NCBI GenBank assembly: GCA_027353565.1
Contig: DAIEHO010000275.1
Location: 1-8,392 of the forward strand
DNA: 8,392 bases
Direction: 5' to 3'
Origin: Propionibacteriaceae bacterium
GTDB taxonomy: Bacteria > Actinomycetota > Actinomycetes > Propionibacteriales > Propionibacteriaceae
The notes under the pieces were generated by a model that had not been told where the DNA came from, ran no database searches, and was given only the letters and a program-made list of their open reading frames with translations. This document shows, in pieces, positions 1 to 6,632 of the stretch; position 1 is the first letter of the stretch; every line of letters begins with the position of its first letter. The translations under genes were made by a program, and so were the position numbers.

Positions 1-10
1 ATCGCCGAGC

Positions 11-48
11 CCCTATCCTGCTGCGGAGCAGCCTCTCCCCCGATAGGG
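11..48 (+). promoter_or_regulatory. Leader hairpin covering the acyltransferase ribosome binding site
   Basis: Bases 11-17 (CCCTATC) pair perfectly with 42-48 (GATAGGG). Directly inside, 18-22 (CTGCT) pair with 27-31 (AGCAG) around the loop GCGG. A pyrimidine-rich stretch, 32-41, is left unpaired on the 3' side. The outer right arm contains AGGG (45-48), the only purine-rich ribosome binding candidate, four bases before the ATG at 53. The fold would therefore hide the binding site. The pairing is seen in the sequence; a regulatory role is inference. It could instead be the terminator of a gene lying left of the window, although no T run follows it. Confidence 0.4.
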
Positions 49-52
49 CACG

Positions 53-1279
53 ATGAACCTCAGCCTGTACAGCCCGGTGTGGGCTGTCACCGCCCTGACC
101 CTGGCGTGGTTGACCGCGCACGTCCTGACGAGGATCTTCGGCGCACCCCCGAGCAACGGCCGGTTCGCATCGATCGACGGTCTGCGGGGGTTCCTCGCTT
201 TCGCGGTCTTCATGCACCACAGCGTCATCTGGTTCGTCTATCTGCGTACCGGCACCTGGGAGGCGCCGCCCTCGCGCCTGTTCCGGCAGTTCGGCGACAG
301 TGCGGTCGCCCTGTTCTTCATGATCACCGCGTTCTTGTTCACCTCGAAGGTCATCAGCTCCGAGGGCAAGCCGGTCGAGTGGACCCGTCTGTACGTGGGG
401 CGCTTCATGCGCCTGTTCCCCATGTACGCCGTGGCCGTGTCGGCCTTGTGGCTCATGGTGTGGCAGGTCACGGGCCGTCACCGGTTCGTGGCGTGGCCGG
501 GCCTGGTCGGCCAGTTCCTCCACTGGTTCGGCTTCACCATCAACGGCGCGCCTGACGTCAACGGTCTGAGCAGTACCAGCATCCTCATGGCCGGGGTGAC
601 ATGGTCGCTGCCCTACGAGTGGTGGTTCTACCTCTCGCTGCCCGTACTCGCATGGCTCCTGCGGCGGAAGGTTCCCGCTCCGGCACTCATCCTCGGGTCG
701 GTCACCGTCCTGCTCGTGTCAGAGTTCTGGGGGCTTGCTCCTGAGCGACTGCTCCCCTTCGTGGGCGGCATCGTGTCCGCGTGGCTCGTCCGCGACGACA
801 GGTTCCGCGCGCTCGCGACGCGCCGCGTCATGGGGCTCATCGTCATCGCAGCCGTGCTGGCGGCCGTCCTGTTCACGACGACGGCCTACTCGGCGATGGG
901 GGTGTCGCTGCTCTTCGTCGCGTTCGCCCTTGTCGCGTCCGGTAACGACGTGTTCGGGGTGCTGTCGTCGGCCACCTCGCGCACGCTGGGTGAGGTCACG
1001 TACAGCATGTATCTCATCCACGGCCTGCTGCTCACGCTCACCTTCCGGTTCGTGGTGGGTATGAGCGCGGCGGCCCACTGGTCACCGGTGCACCACTGGG
1101 TGGTGATCCTCGGTCTTTCGGTCGTGCTGGTCGTCCTCAGCTACTGCGGCTTCAGATTCGTCGAGACGCCCGGGCAAAGGCTGACACGTCCGGTGACCGG
1201 CTGGCTGTACGAGGTGGGGCGGCGGCTCTCCGCCCGGGCGACCGAGGTCGCCCAGAGTCAGCCGGACCCGGTGGGCTGA
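53..1279 (+). CDS. Acyltransferase-3 family membrane protein (OafA/YrhL-like)
   Basis: This is a 408-residue polytopic membrane protein of the acyltransferase-3 family. Members move acetyl or other acyl groups onto sugars of surface polysaccharides, lipids or secreted metabolites at the cytoplasmic membrane. Visible family marks are the N-terminal IDGLRG (residues 41-46), followed by a His pair (55-56) where the catalytic His of the family is expected. An Arg-rich RFMRLFP segment (117-123), TWSLPYEWWFY (183-193), YSMYLIHG (317-324) and the C-terminal FVETP (369-373) follow. About ten hydrophobic segments lie between residue 7 and residue 370. An in-frame TAG at 44-46 rules out an earlier start, so the ATG at 53 is the first possible one. 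The only ribosome binding candidate is a weak AGGG lying inside a hairpin. It is the only plus-strand gene here and overlaps the convergent glycosylase gene by 22 bp. The acceptor substrate cannot be told from sequence, and no glycan gene cluster is visible beside it. Confidence 0.9.
   Translation: MNLSLYSPVWAVTALTLAWLTAHVLTRIFGAPPSNGRFASIDGLRGFLAFAVFMHHSVIWFVYLRTGTWEAPPSRLFRQFGDSAVALFFMITAFLFTSKVISSEGKPVEWTRLYVGRFMRLFPMYAVAVSALWLMVWQVTGRHRFVAWPGLVGQFLHWFGFTINGAPDVNGLSSTSILMAGVTWSLPYEWWFYLSLPVLAWLLRRKVPAPALILGSVTVLLVSEFWGLAPERLLPFVGGIVSAWLVRDDRFRALATRRVMGLIVIAAVLAAVLFTTTAYSAMGVSLLFVAFALVASGNDVFGVLSSATSRTLGEVTYSMYLIHGLLLTLTFRFVVGMSAAAHWSPVHHWVVILGLSVVLVVLSYCGFRFVETPGQRLTRPVTGWLYEVGRRLSARATEVAQSQPDPVG
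1234..1255 (-). terminator. Possible terminator of the YcaQ/AlkX-like gene, inside the convergent acyltransferase gene
   Basis: A GC-rich hairpin begins three bases after the minus-strand stop codon (1260-1258). Read on the minus strand, GGGCGAC (1253-1247) pairs perfectly with GTCGCCC (1242-1236) around a four-base loop. The stem extends by a U-G wobble and a C-G pair to 1255/1234. No T run follows, which is common for actinobacterial terminator candidates but leaves the call uncertain. The same bases encode residues 394-401 of the acyltransferase, so the repeat may be only codon-driven. Confidence 0.4.
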
Positions 1280-2361
1280 AGGTCGTCCAGCCCCAGGAAC
1301 GTGCCCAGCGCCGCGAGCTCGGCATCGAGCGCCGCGGGGTATCCCGGGTCGGCCGGCGGGCCCGACGCGTACCCGACGTCTGCCACGAGGGCACCGGCGA
1401 CCACCGACACGTTGGCCCAGCCGACCACCTTGTCGCGCCACAGGAGGGGCAAGGAGTAGTAGCCGCGGACGCGTTTGGCGGCGGGTGTGTACGCCTCGAA
1501 CTTGTACTCCCAGCCCCAGAACCTCTCGAACCGGTACCGGTCCCACACGATGGGGTCGAAGGGAGCGAGCAGCCGTACGACGGGTTTCGTGGCCCACCGG
1601 GTGCCCGTGGGGTCCTCGTCGGCGGGCCAGCACCAGTCCAGGTTCTCGATACGCGACCAGGCGTAGCGGGTCTCGGCACGCCGGAGCGCTTCGGCACGTC
1701 GGTTCTTCCACTGGGGCGCCCCGTAGCCCAGCAGGGTCGACAGCTGCAACAACGACCGTCGGGGCAGCGGCGCGTACAGGCCGACGATCACGTCGAGCAG
1801 CATGTCGTACGCCGCGTCCGGGTCGACCGCGACCTCCGGCCGGTCGGCGAGCGCATACGTCCGGGTGCCCGAAGCCCGGGAGGCCACGCGGAGCAGCCCT
1901 CGGTAGTGCATGCCGTCGAGCAGCTGGGTGCTGGCGTTCGAGCTGCCGCCGAACCAGTTCGTGACCCTCCCGTGCTGGAAGTGGTCCTCCACCTCCCGCG
2001 GATGGACCGTGCCACGGGCTCGTACGAACTCGAGGATCGCGTCGGCCTTGAGGGCGGTGGCCGGGTCCCACGCCCGCCTGGGCTCGCGCGGGTGCATGAG
2101 CGTTGAGGTGCCGCGCGGCAGGTAGCCGTAGTTGACGAACGCGTCCTCCTCGACGGCCAGCCTGGAGTAGCGACGTTCGAGGTCACCGGCGCGGTAGCCC
2201 GCGACACGGTGCCGCAGGATGAGGTCCTGCGCACGAGCCGGCTGCCGGATCGGGTCGGCCTGGACGAAGCCCAGCTTCTCGATCGCCCGCGGCAACGTCG
2301 TGGGCCGGAACAGGGTGCGGCCCACTGCGTACCGCCGCAGCTGCGCCAGGGTGACCGTCAC
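1258..2361 (-). CDS. YcaQ/AlkX-family winged-helix DNA glycosylase (HTH_42, DUF1006)
   Basis: This 367-residue protein belongs to the winged-helix family of E. coli YcaQ (AlkX), which removes alkylated bases and unhooks DNA interstrand crosslinks. The relative AlkZ gives self-resistance to azinomycin-type products in Streptomyces. The family's catalytic Q-x-D motif is present as VQADPI, with Gln34 and Asp36. It is followed by PARAQDLIL (41-49), matching the IVARSPYLVL region of YcaQ. The C-terminal half has the hallmark LLAPFDPIVWDR (264-275) and then YTPAAKRVRGYYSLPLL (291-307). Length is close to the family norm of about 400. The GTG at 2361 is chosen because it is the only start codon between the AEC stop and the conserved N-terminal helix. 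The ribosome binding site is weak, and a short GGTT/AACC hairpin sits immediately before the GTG (2362-2373). The gene lies 40 bp downstream of the AEC permease gene on the same strand and may share its transcript. Family assignment is firm; glycosylase activity is inferred from the motif. Confidence 0.88.
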   Translation of the reverse strand: MTVTLAQLRRYAVGRTLFRPTTLPRAIEKLGFVQADPIRQPARAQDLILRHRVAGYRAGDLERRYSRLAVEEDAFVNYGYLPRGTSTLMHPREPRRAWDPATALKADAILEFVRARGTVHPREVEDHFQHGRVTNWFGGSSNASTQLLDGMHYRGLLRVASRASGTRTYALADRPEVAVDPDAAYDMLLDVIVGLYAPLPRRSLLQLSTLLGYGAPQWKNRRAEALRRAETRYAWSRIENLDWCWPADEDPTGTRWATKPVVRLLAPFDPIVWDRYRFERFWGWEYKFEAYTPAAKRVRGYYSLPLLWRDKVVGWANVSVVAGALVADVGYASGPPADPGYPAALDAELAALGTFLGLDDLQPTGSG

Positions 2362-2401
2362 GGTTGCCGAACCTACCGTGGCGCTCCGACAGTCCTGCCG
2401 C

Positions 2402-3337
2402 TCACCAGAGCCTGCCCGCGACGACGAGCGTGACCGGCAGCGTGATGACGCACAGCAGGGTGGACAGGCACAGCAACCGGGTCGCGAACTGGGTGTCCTG
2501 GTCATGCCGGACGCTGAAGATCACGAGCATCGCCCCCACCGGGGTGGCGATGGAGATGAGGATCGCCATGCGCGCGACCGGGTCGATGGGGAGCAGACCG
2601 AGCAGGAGGACGAAGATCGCCGGTACGAGAACGTTCCTCGCCAGGACGCCGAGCCAGACGAACCTGTCGCTGAAGATCGTTCGGAGGCTGAACGCGGCGA
2701 GGTTCACGCCGACTACGATCATGCTCAACGGCGTGTTCATGGCCGCCAGGTAGCCCACGACGTCCGACGCCGGCGACGGGATGTGAACGGACAGGACGTA
2801 CAGGGGCAGCGCGATGAGGATCGAGATGATCCCGGGATTGAGAAGGACGCGTCTCACCTTCATCGACGCTCGTACGTGCTCGTGGCCGAACAGCGAGATG
2901 CCGTGCGTCCACACGTACACGGTGTACGCCGCCACGTACGTGACGGCATAGAAGACGCCGTCACTGCCCAGGAGCGCCTGGGTGAGCGGGATGCCGATGA
3001 AGCCGGCGTTCGAGTACACCGTCCCGAACTGCAGAGCCTTGCGCATCGCCGTGTCCGGTACGAGCCGCCGGTTCATGAGGACTCGGGCCACCGCGATCGT
3101 GAGCGCGAACGCGACGAGGTCGATCACGAAGACGATCCCGATCGTCCGCAGCCTGCCGGCGTCGAACGGCCGCTGGAACGCCTGGATCGTGACGGCCGGA
3201 GCGACGAGGAAGAGAAGCAGGTTCGTCAGGCCCTGGAGGGCCGGCGTGCCGAGCCACCTGGCACGGTACGAGACCCAGCCGACCGCCATCAGGCCGAACA
3301 TGATCGCCACCTGCGTCGCGGGGACGGTGAAACCCAC
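2402..3337 (-). CDS. AEC-family (auxin efflux carrier-like) permease
   Basis: This is a 311-residue membrane protein with about ten hydrophobic segments and short loops. Its length and layout are usual for the bacterial AEC family, whose known members move malate, other organic acids or amino acids across the cytoplasmic membrane. Hallmarks seen are YSNAGFIGIPL (108-118), LNPGIISILIALPLY (166-180), NTPLSMIVVGVN (201-212), TPVGAMLVIFS (255-265) and a final hydrophobic helix (residues 290-309). The frame is open upstream to a TTG at 3361, but the GTG at 3337 is preferred because GAGGGG lies five bases before it. A second GTG at 3340 would be too close to that site. The permease is probably followed on the same transcript by the YcaQ-like gene 40 bp downstream, and is separated from the SUF operon by about 100 bp with an inverted repeat. 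The substrate is not deducible; auxin is only the family's historical name. Confidence 0.88.
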   Translation of the reverse strand: MGFTVPATQVAIMFGLMAVGWVSYRARWLGTPALQGLTNLLLFLVAPAVTIQAFQRPFDAGRLRTIGIVFVIDLVAFALTIAVARVLMNRRLVPDTAMRKALQFGTVYSNAGFIGIPLTQALLGSDGVFYAVTYVAAYTVYVWTHGISLFGHEHVRASMKVRRVLLNPGIISILIALPLYVLSVHIPSPASDVVGYLAAMNTPLSMIVVGVNLAAFSLRTIFSDRFVWLGVLARNVLVPAIFVLLLGLLPIDPVARMAILISIATPVGAMLVIFSVRHDQDTQFATRLLCLSTLLCVITLPVTLVVAGRLW

Positions 3338-3342
3338 CACTT

Positions 3343-3348
3343 CCCCTC
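3343..3348 (-). promoter_or_regulatory. Ribosome binding site choosing the AEC permease start
   Basis: On the minus strand GAGGGG occupies 3348-3343, five bases before the GTG at 3337-3335 and two before the GTG at 3340-3338. The spacing favours 3337 over 3340, and over the TTG at 3361, which lies upstream of this site. Confidence 0.55.
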
Positions 3349-3361
3349 TCGCACGTGCCAA

Positions 3362-3393
3362 GCCTCAGGGCGCCCGCGCAGGCCGCCTGAGGC
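3362..3393 (-). terminator. Inverted repeat between sufT and the AEC gene, possible SUF operon terminator
   Basis: Bases 3362-3369 (GCCTCAGG) and 3386-3393 (CCTGAGGC) are perfect inverted repeats around a GC-rich 16-base loop. With one bulged base (3370) the stem gains two further pairs. It begins 44 bases after the sufT stop in the transcribed direction and lies just before the AEC start. No T run follows, so a terminator is plausible but not shown. It could instead be a binding site for a dimeric regulator of the AEC gene. Confidence 0.4.
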
Positions 3394-3436
3394 AGCCTAG
3401 ACCGCAGGAGGCGTCCGGCTGTTCCAGGCTCAGACC

Positions 3437-3814
3437 TCAGACGTTGTAGCCGACAGACCGGAGCTGGTCGATGCCCTCGGGCGTGATCGCCTCCAGCGTC
3501 CACGGCGGCAGCCACACCCAGTTGATCGTGACGGACTTCACGAGGCCCTCGAGAGCGAGCTCCGTGTCGTACTCGAGACGATCGGTGAGCGGGCAGGTCG
3601 GCGACGTCAGCGTCATGTCGATCGTGGCGTTGAGGTCGTCGTCCAGGTGGATCCCGTACACGAGGCCCAGGTCGACGACGTTGACCATGAGCTCGGGGTC
3701 CACGACGTCCTTCATCGCCTCGGTGACGTCGTCGACGGTCGTCCGGGTCTCCGGTGCGGCGCCGGGCAGCGGGTCCTTCACGAGGTCCGACGGCCTCGTC
3801 TCCGGTTCGGTCAT
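3437..3814 (-). CDS. sufT: SufT, MIP18/DUF59-family iron-sulfur cluster assembly factor
   Basis: This 125-residue cytosolic protein of the DUF59 (MIP18) family matches in place the last gene of the M. tuberculosis SUF operon (Rv1466). SufT proteins help mature iron-sulfur proteins, probably at the delivery stage. The conserved core starts near residue 26, after a flexible acidic and proline-containing N-terminus. It carries VVDPELMVNVVDLGLVYG (37-54) and SPTCPLTD (71-78), whose Cys74 is the conserved family cysteine. The C-terminal half, with VWLPPW (100-105) and ITPEG (110-114), is typical. The frame is open upstream to 3886. The ATG at 3814 is preferred because it forms an ATGA overlap with the sufU stop and follows AAGGAGG (3825-3819) by four bases. 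It is the last gene of the operon before an inverted repeat. Confidence 0.92.
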   Translation of the reverse strand: MTEPETRPSDLVKDPLPGAAPETRTTVDDVTEAMKDVVDPELMVNVVDLGLVYGIHLDDDLNATIDMTLTSPTCPLTDRLEYDTELALEGLVKSVTINWVWLPPWTLEAITPEGIDQLRSVGYNV

Positions 3815-4263
3815 GACTCCTCCTTCACGCCCGCCTGGACCCGCAGCAGCGCATCGCGCATCGCGGACCAACCGAGCATCGCGCACTTGACTCTGGCGGG
3901 GAACTGGGCGACGCCCTCGAAGGCTACGGCGTCACCGTACGTCTCCTCGTCGAGCGAGACCTTCCCCTGTCCCTGGATCATTCTCTGGAAGCCGTCGAAC
4001 AGCTCGAGCGCATGCTCCGACGACCCGCCGATCACGAGGTCGCTCATCACGGACGTCGACGCCTGCGAGATCGAGCAGCCCTGCGCGTCGTACGAGACGT
4101 CGCTGATCGTGCCGTCGACGACGTCGACCCTCAGGGTCAGCTCGTCGCCGCAGGATGGGTTGACGTGGTGGACTTCCACGTCGTACGGGTCACGCAGGCC
4201 CGCGTTCCGCTTCACGCGGTAGTGGTCGAGGATGATCTCCTGGTACAGCTGCTCGACGCTCAT
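3811..4263 (-). CDS. sufU: SufU, zinc-dependent sulfur-transfer partner of SufS
   Basis: This 150-residue protein resembles the IscU scaffold but is of the SufU type found in Gram-positive bacteria. In Bacillus subtilis, SufU binds zinc and accepts persulfide sulfur from SufS to pass on to the SufBCD complex. The four zinc ligands can be placed here: Cys38 and Asp40 in PSCGDEL, Cys63 in GCSIS and Cys127 in RVKCAML. The gap of 63 residues between Cys63 and Cys127 contains the insertion that separates SufU from IscU (it is 61 in B. subtilis SufU). The frame stays open far upstream inside sufS. The ATG at 4263 is supported by the ATGA overlap with the sufS stop, by GGGAGG six bases before it, and by the family-typical N-terminus LYQEIILDHY. 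It follows sufS directly, as expected for partner proteins. Confidence 0.95.
   Translation of the reverse strand: MSVEQLYQEIILDHYRVKRNAGLRDPYDVEVHHVNPSCGDELTLRVDVVDGTISDVSYDAQGCSISQASTSVMSDLVIGGSSEHALELFDGFQRMIQGQGKVSLDEETYGDAVAFEGVAQFPARVKCAMLGWSAMRDALLRVQAGVKEES
3819..3825 (-). promoter_or_regulatory. Strong ribosome binding site for sufT
   Basis: AAGGAGG (3825-3819 on the minus strand), inside the end of sufU, lies four bases before the ATG at 3814. It fixes the start despite an open upstream frame. It also shows that sufT can recruit its own ribosomes besides being coupled to sufU. Confidence 0.7.
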
Positions 4264-5521
4264 CGCACGCCTCCCGTGGTCGCCAGCCGCCCGGAGAAGA
4301 ACGCCCCCGTGTAGTCGAGCGCCTCGACGAGCCGGTCGATCTCGTCGTGTGTCGTGTACAGGTAGACAGAGGCGCGGCAGCTGGACTGCACGCCCAGCCT
4401 GTCGTGCAGCGGCCGCGCGCAGTGATGCCCACCACGGATCGCGACGCCGCGCGAGTCGAGCAGCTGCATGACGTCGTGCGGGTGGACACCGTCGAGCGTG
4501 AACGAGATCGCTCCCCCACGGTCGACCGCTTCCGTCGGCCCCAGGATGCGCAGACCCCGCACGTGGGACATCCCTTCCAGTGCGTAAGCCGTCAGGTCGT
4601 GCTCGTGCGCAGCGATCTGGTCCATGCCGAGCGCGGACACGTACCGGATGGCCGCATGCAGCCCGACTGCCTGAGCGATGGGCTGTGTGCCTGCCTCGAA
4701 ACGGTACGGGGGCGGCGCGTACGTGGACCCGGTCATCCGCACCACCTCGATCATCTCGCCCCCACCGAGGAAGGGAGGCAGCGACTCGAGAAGGTCGTAC
4801 GAGCCCCACAGCACGCCGATGCCGGTCGGACCGCAGATCTTGTGCCCGGTGAACGCGAGCATGTCGCAGCCGAGGTCGGCGACGTCGGTGGGCAGCTGCG
4901 GAACCCCTTGGGACCCGTCGACGACCATCACCGCGCCCACGGAGTGCGCCATGGCCGCGACCTGCGCAACGGGGTTGACCGTACCCAGGACGTTGCTCAC
5001 CCACGTCAGCGAGACGACCTTCGTCCGGGAGTTGATCAGCCCGTCCCGTACAGCGCCCTCGATGTCGAGCCGACCTTCGTCGGTGATGTCGAACCAGCGC
5101 AGCGTGGCGCCGGTCCGCTCGCACGCGAGCTGCCACGGGACGATGTTGGAGTGGTGCTCCATCACGGAGACCACGACCTCGTCACCGGGGCCGAGCCTTG
5201 AGCCCAGGGTGTGGGCGGCGAGGTTCAGGGCCTCGGACGCGTTCTTCGTGAACACGACCTCTTCCGAACGCGACGCGCCGATGAAGTCGGCGACCGCAGT
5301 CCGGGCGCCCTCGAAGGCCGCCGTCGCCTCGGCGCCGAGAACGTGCATCGCACGGGCCACGTTCGCGTTGTGCGACAGGTAGTGGTCGGCGATCGCGTCC
5401 ACGACCGCCTGCGGCTTCTGGCTGGTGTTGGCGGAGTCGAGGTATGTCAGCGGGTACGCGCCGATCTGGCGCGCGAGGATCGGGAACTCCCGGCGCACCG
5501 CCTCGACGTCGTACAGGTCGC

Positions 5522-5525
<4 letters not shown>
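4260..5525 (-). CDS. sufS: SufS, group II cysteine desulfurase
   Basis: This is a 421-residue pyridoxal-phosphate enzyme that converts L-cysteine to L-alanine and holds the sulfur as a persulfide for cluster assembly. The fold-type I transferase sequence is complete. His124 in MEHHSN would stack on the cofactor, Asp203 and Gln206 (VDGSQG) would contact its ring, and Lys229 in FTGHKICGP would form the Schiff base. Cys369 in RGGHHCARPL is the persulfide cysteine in a short loop, the mark of group II enzymes, and Arg384 (SSCRAS) would bind the substrate carboxylate. The start is a GTG at 5525, overlapping the sufC stop as GTGA. AAGGTGG lies ten bases upstream, and the N-terminus DVEAVRREFPIL is typical. 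The M. tuberculosis counterpart is Rv1464. Partner sufU follows with an ATGA overlap. No residue expected of the family is missing. Confidence 0.96.
4270..4275 (-). promoter_or_regulatory. Ribosome binding site for sufU
   Basis: GGGAGG (4275-4270 on the minus strand) lies six bases before the ATG at 4263, within the last codons of sufS. It selects this start over many upstream in-frame possibilities. Confidence 0.65.
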
Positions 5526-6295
<770 letters not shown>

Positions 6296-6299
6296 TGCG
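6296..6299 (-). other. Four-base gap between the Rieske gene and sufC
   Basis: This is the only junction among the seven SUF-operon genes where neighbouring coding sequences do not overlap. Four bases separate the TAA of the Rieske gene from the sufC ATG, close enough for ribosomes to reinitiate. Confidence 0.8.
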
Positions 6300-6632
6300 T
6301 TAGTTCTCCTCGGCGTGGATCGGGTTGGCGACATCGACGAGCACGTCGTCGCCATCGATGGTGATGGGGTAGATCGGGACCGGCATGGTGGCCGGCAGCT
6401 GGTCAGGGAATCCGGTGCGCAGGTCGAACCTCGACCCGTGCATGTAGCACTCGATGTGGCAGTCGTCGACGTCACCGTCCGACAGCGGGACCTCGGCGTG
6501 GCTGCACTCGTCGGAGATGGCGAACCACCCCTGGTCGGTGGAGACCACGGCCACAGGCACCCCGTCGACGATCGTGGCACGGGCGGTGCCGAGCGCCACC
6601 TCGGCTGCGGCGCAGGCGCGAGCGAACGTCAT
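6300..6632 (-). CDS. Rieske-type [2Fe-2S] ferredoxin in the SUF operon
   Basis: This 110-residue soluble protein consists of a single Rieske domain like the small ferredoxin subunits of non-heme iron oxygenases. Both cluster motifs are intact: Cys43 and His45 in CSHAEVPL, and Cys62 and His65 in CYMHGSRFD. That spacing is normal for the class, and the conserved LRTG (71-74) follows. There is no signal peptide or membrane anchor, so it is cytosolic, unlike respiratory-chain Rieske proteins. It starts at the ATG at 6632, overlapping the sufD stop as ATGA. No good ribosome binding site is visible, so translation probably depends on coupling from sufD. The equivalent position is empty in M. tuberculosis, but a Rieske gene there is common in other actinobacteria. 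Electron supply for cluster assembly is a reasonable guess from context; its true partner is unknown. Confidence 0.92.
   Translation of the reverse strand: MTFARACAAAEVALGTARATIVDGVPVAVVSTDQGWFAISDECSHAEVPLSDGDVDDCHIECYMHGSRFDLRTGFPDQLPATMPVPIYPITIDGDDVLVDVANPIHAEEN
6306..6311 (-). promoter_or_regulatory. sufC ribosome binding site formed by the last codons of the Rieske gene
   Basis: GAGGAG (6311-6306 on the minus strand) encodes the Glu-Glu before the final Asn of the Rieske protein. It lies ten bases before the sufC ATG at 6295, so the protein's acidic end doubles as the translation signal of the next gene. Confidence 0.6.

Noticed and set aside
1082..2071. 329-codon minus-strand frame across the acyltransferase end and the glycosylase gene
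   Set aside because: It spans two recognised genes in another frame and gives Arg/Gly/Pro-rich sequence without motifs, so it is a shadow of GC-rich coding.
2914..2942. Cluster of short palindromes (a 7-base inverted repeat at 2914-2928 and CACGTACGTG at 2933-2942)
   Set aside because: It lies inside a hydrophobic helix of the AEC permease and follows from Tyr, Val and Thr codons; there is no sign of a regulatory site there.
2219..3400. Long open frame (393 codons) on the plus strand opposite the AEC permease
   Set aside because: The product is a monotonous Arg/Asp/Glu/His-rich string with no fold, typical of the antisense frame of a GC-rich gene. The minus strand here has clear permease motifs, a start and a ribosome binding site.
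3811..5136. A 441-residue extended form of SufU
   Set aside because: The extension is an out-of-frame reading of sufS. The ATG at 4263 has a good ribosome binding site and the family-typical N-terminus.
4347..5201. 284-codon plus-strand frame opposite sufS
   Set aside because: It is an antisense shadow with no recognisable motif; SufS on the minus strand is complete.
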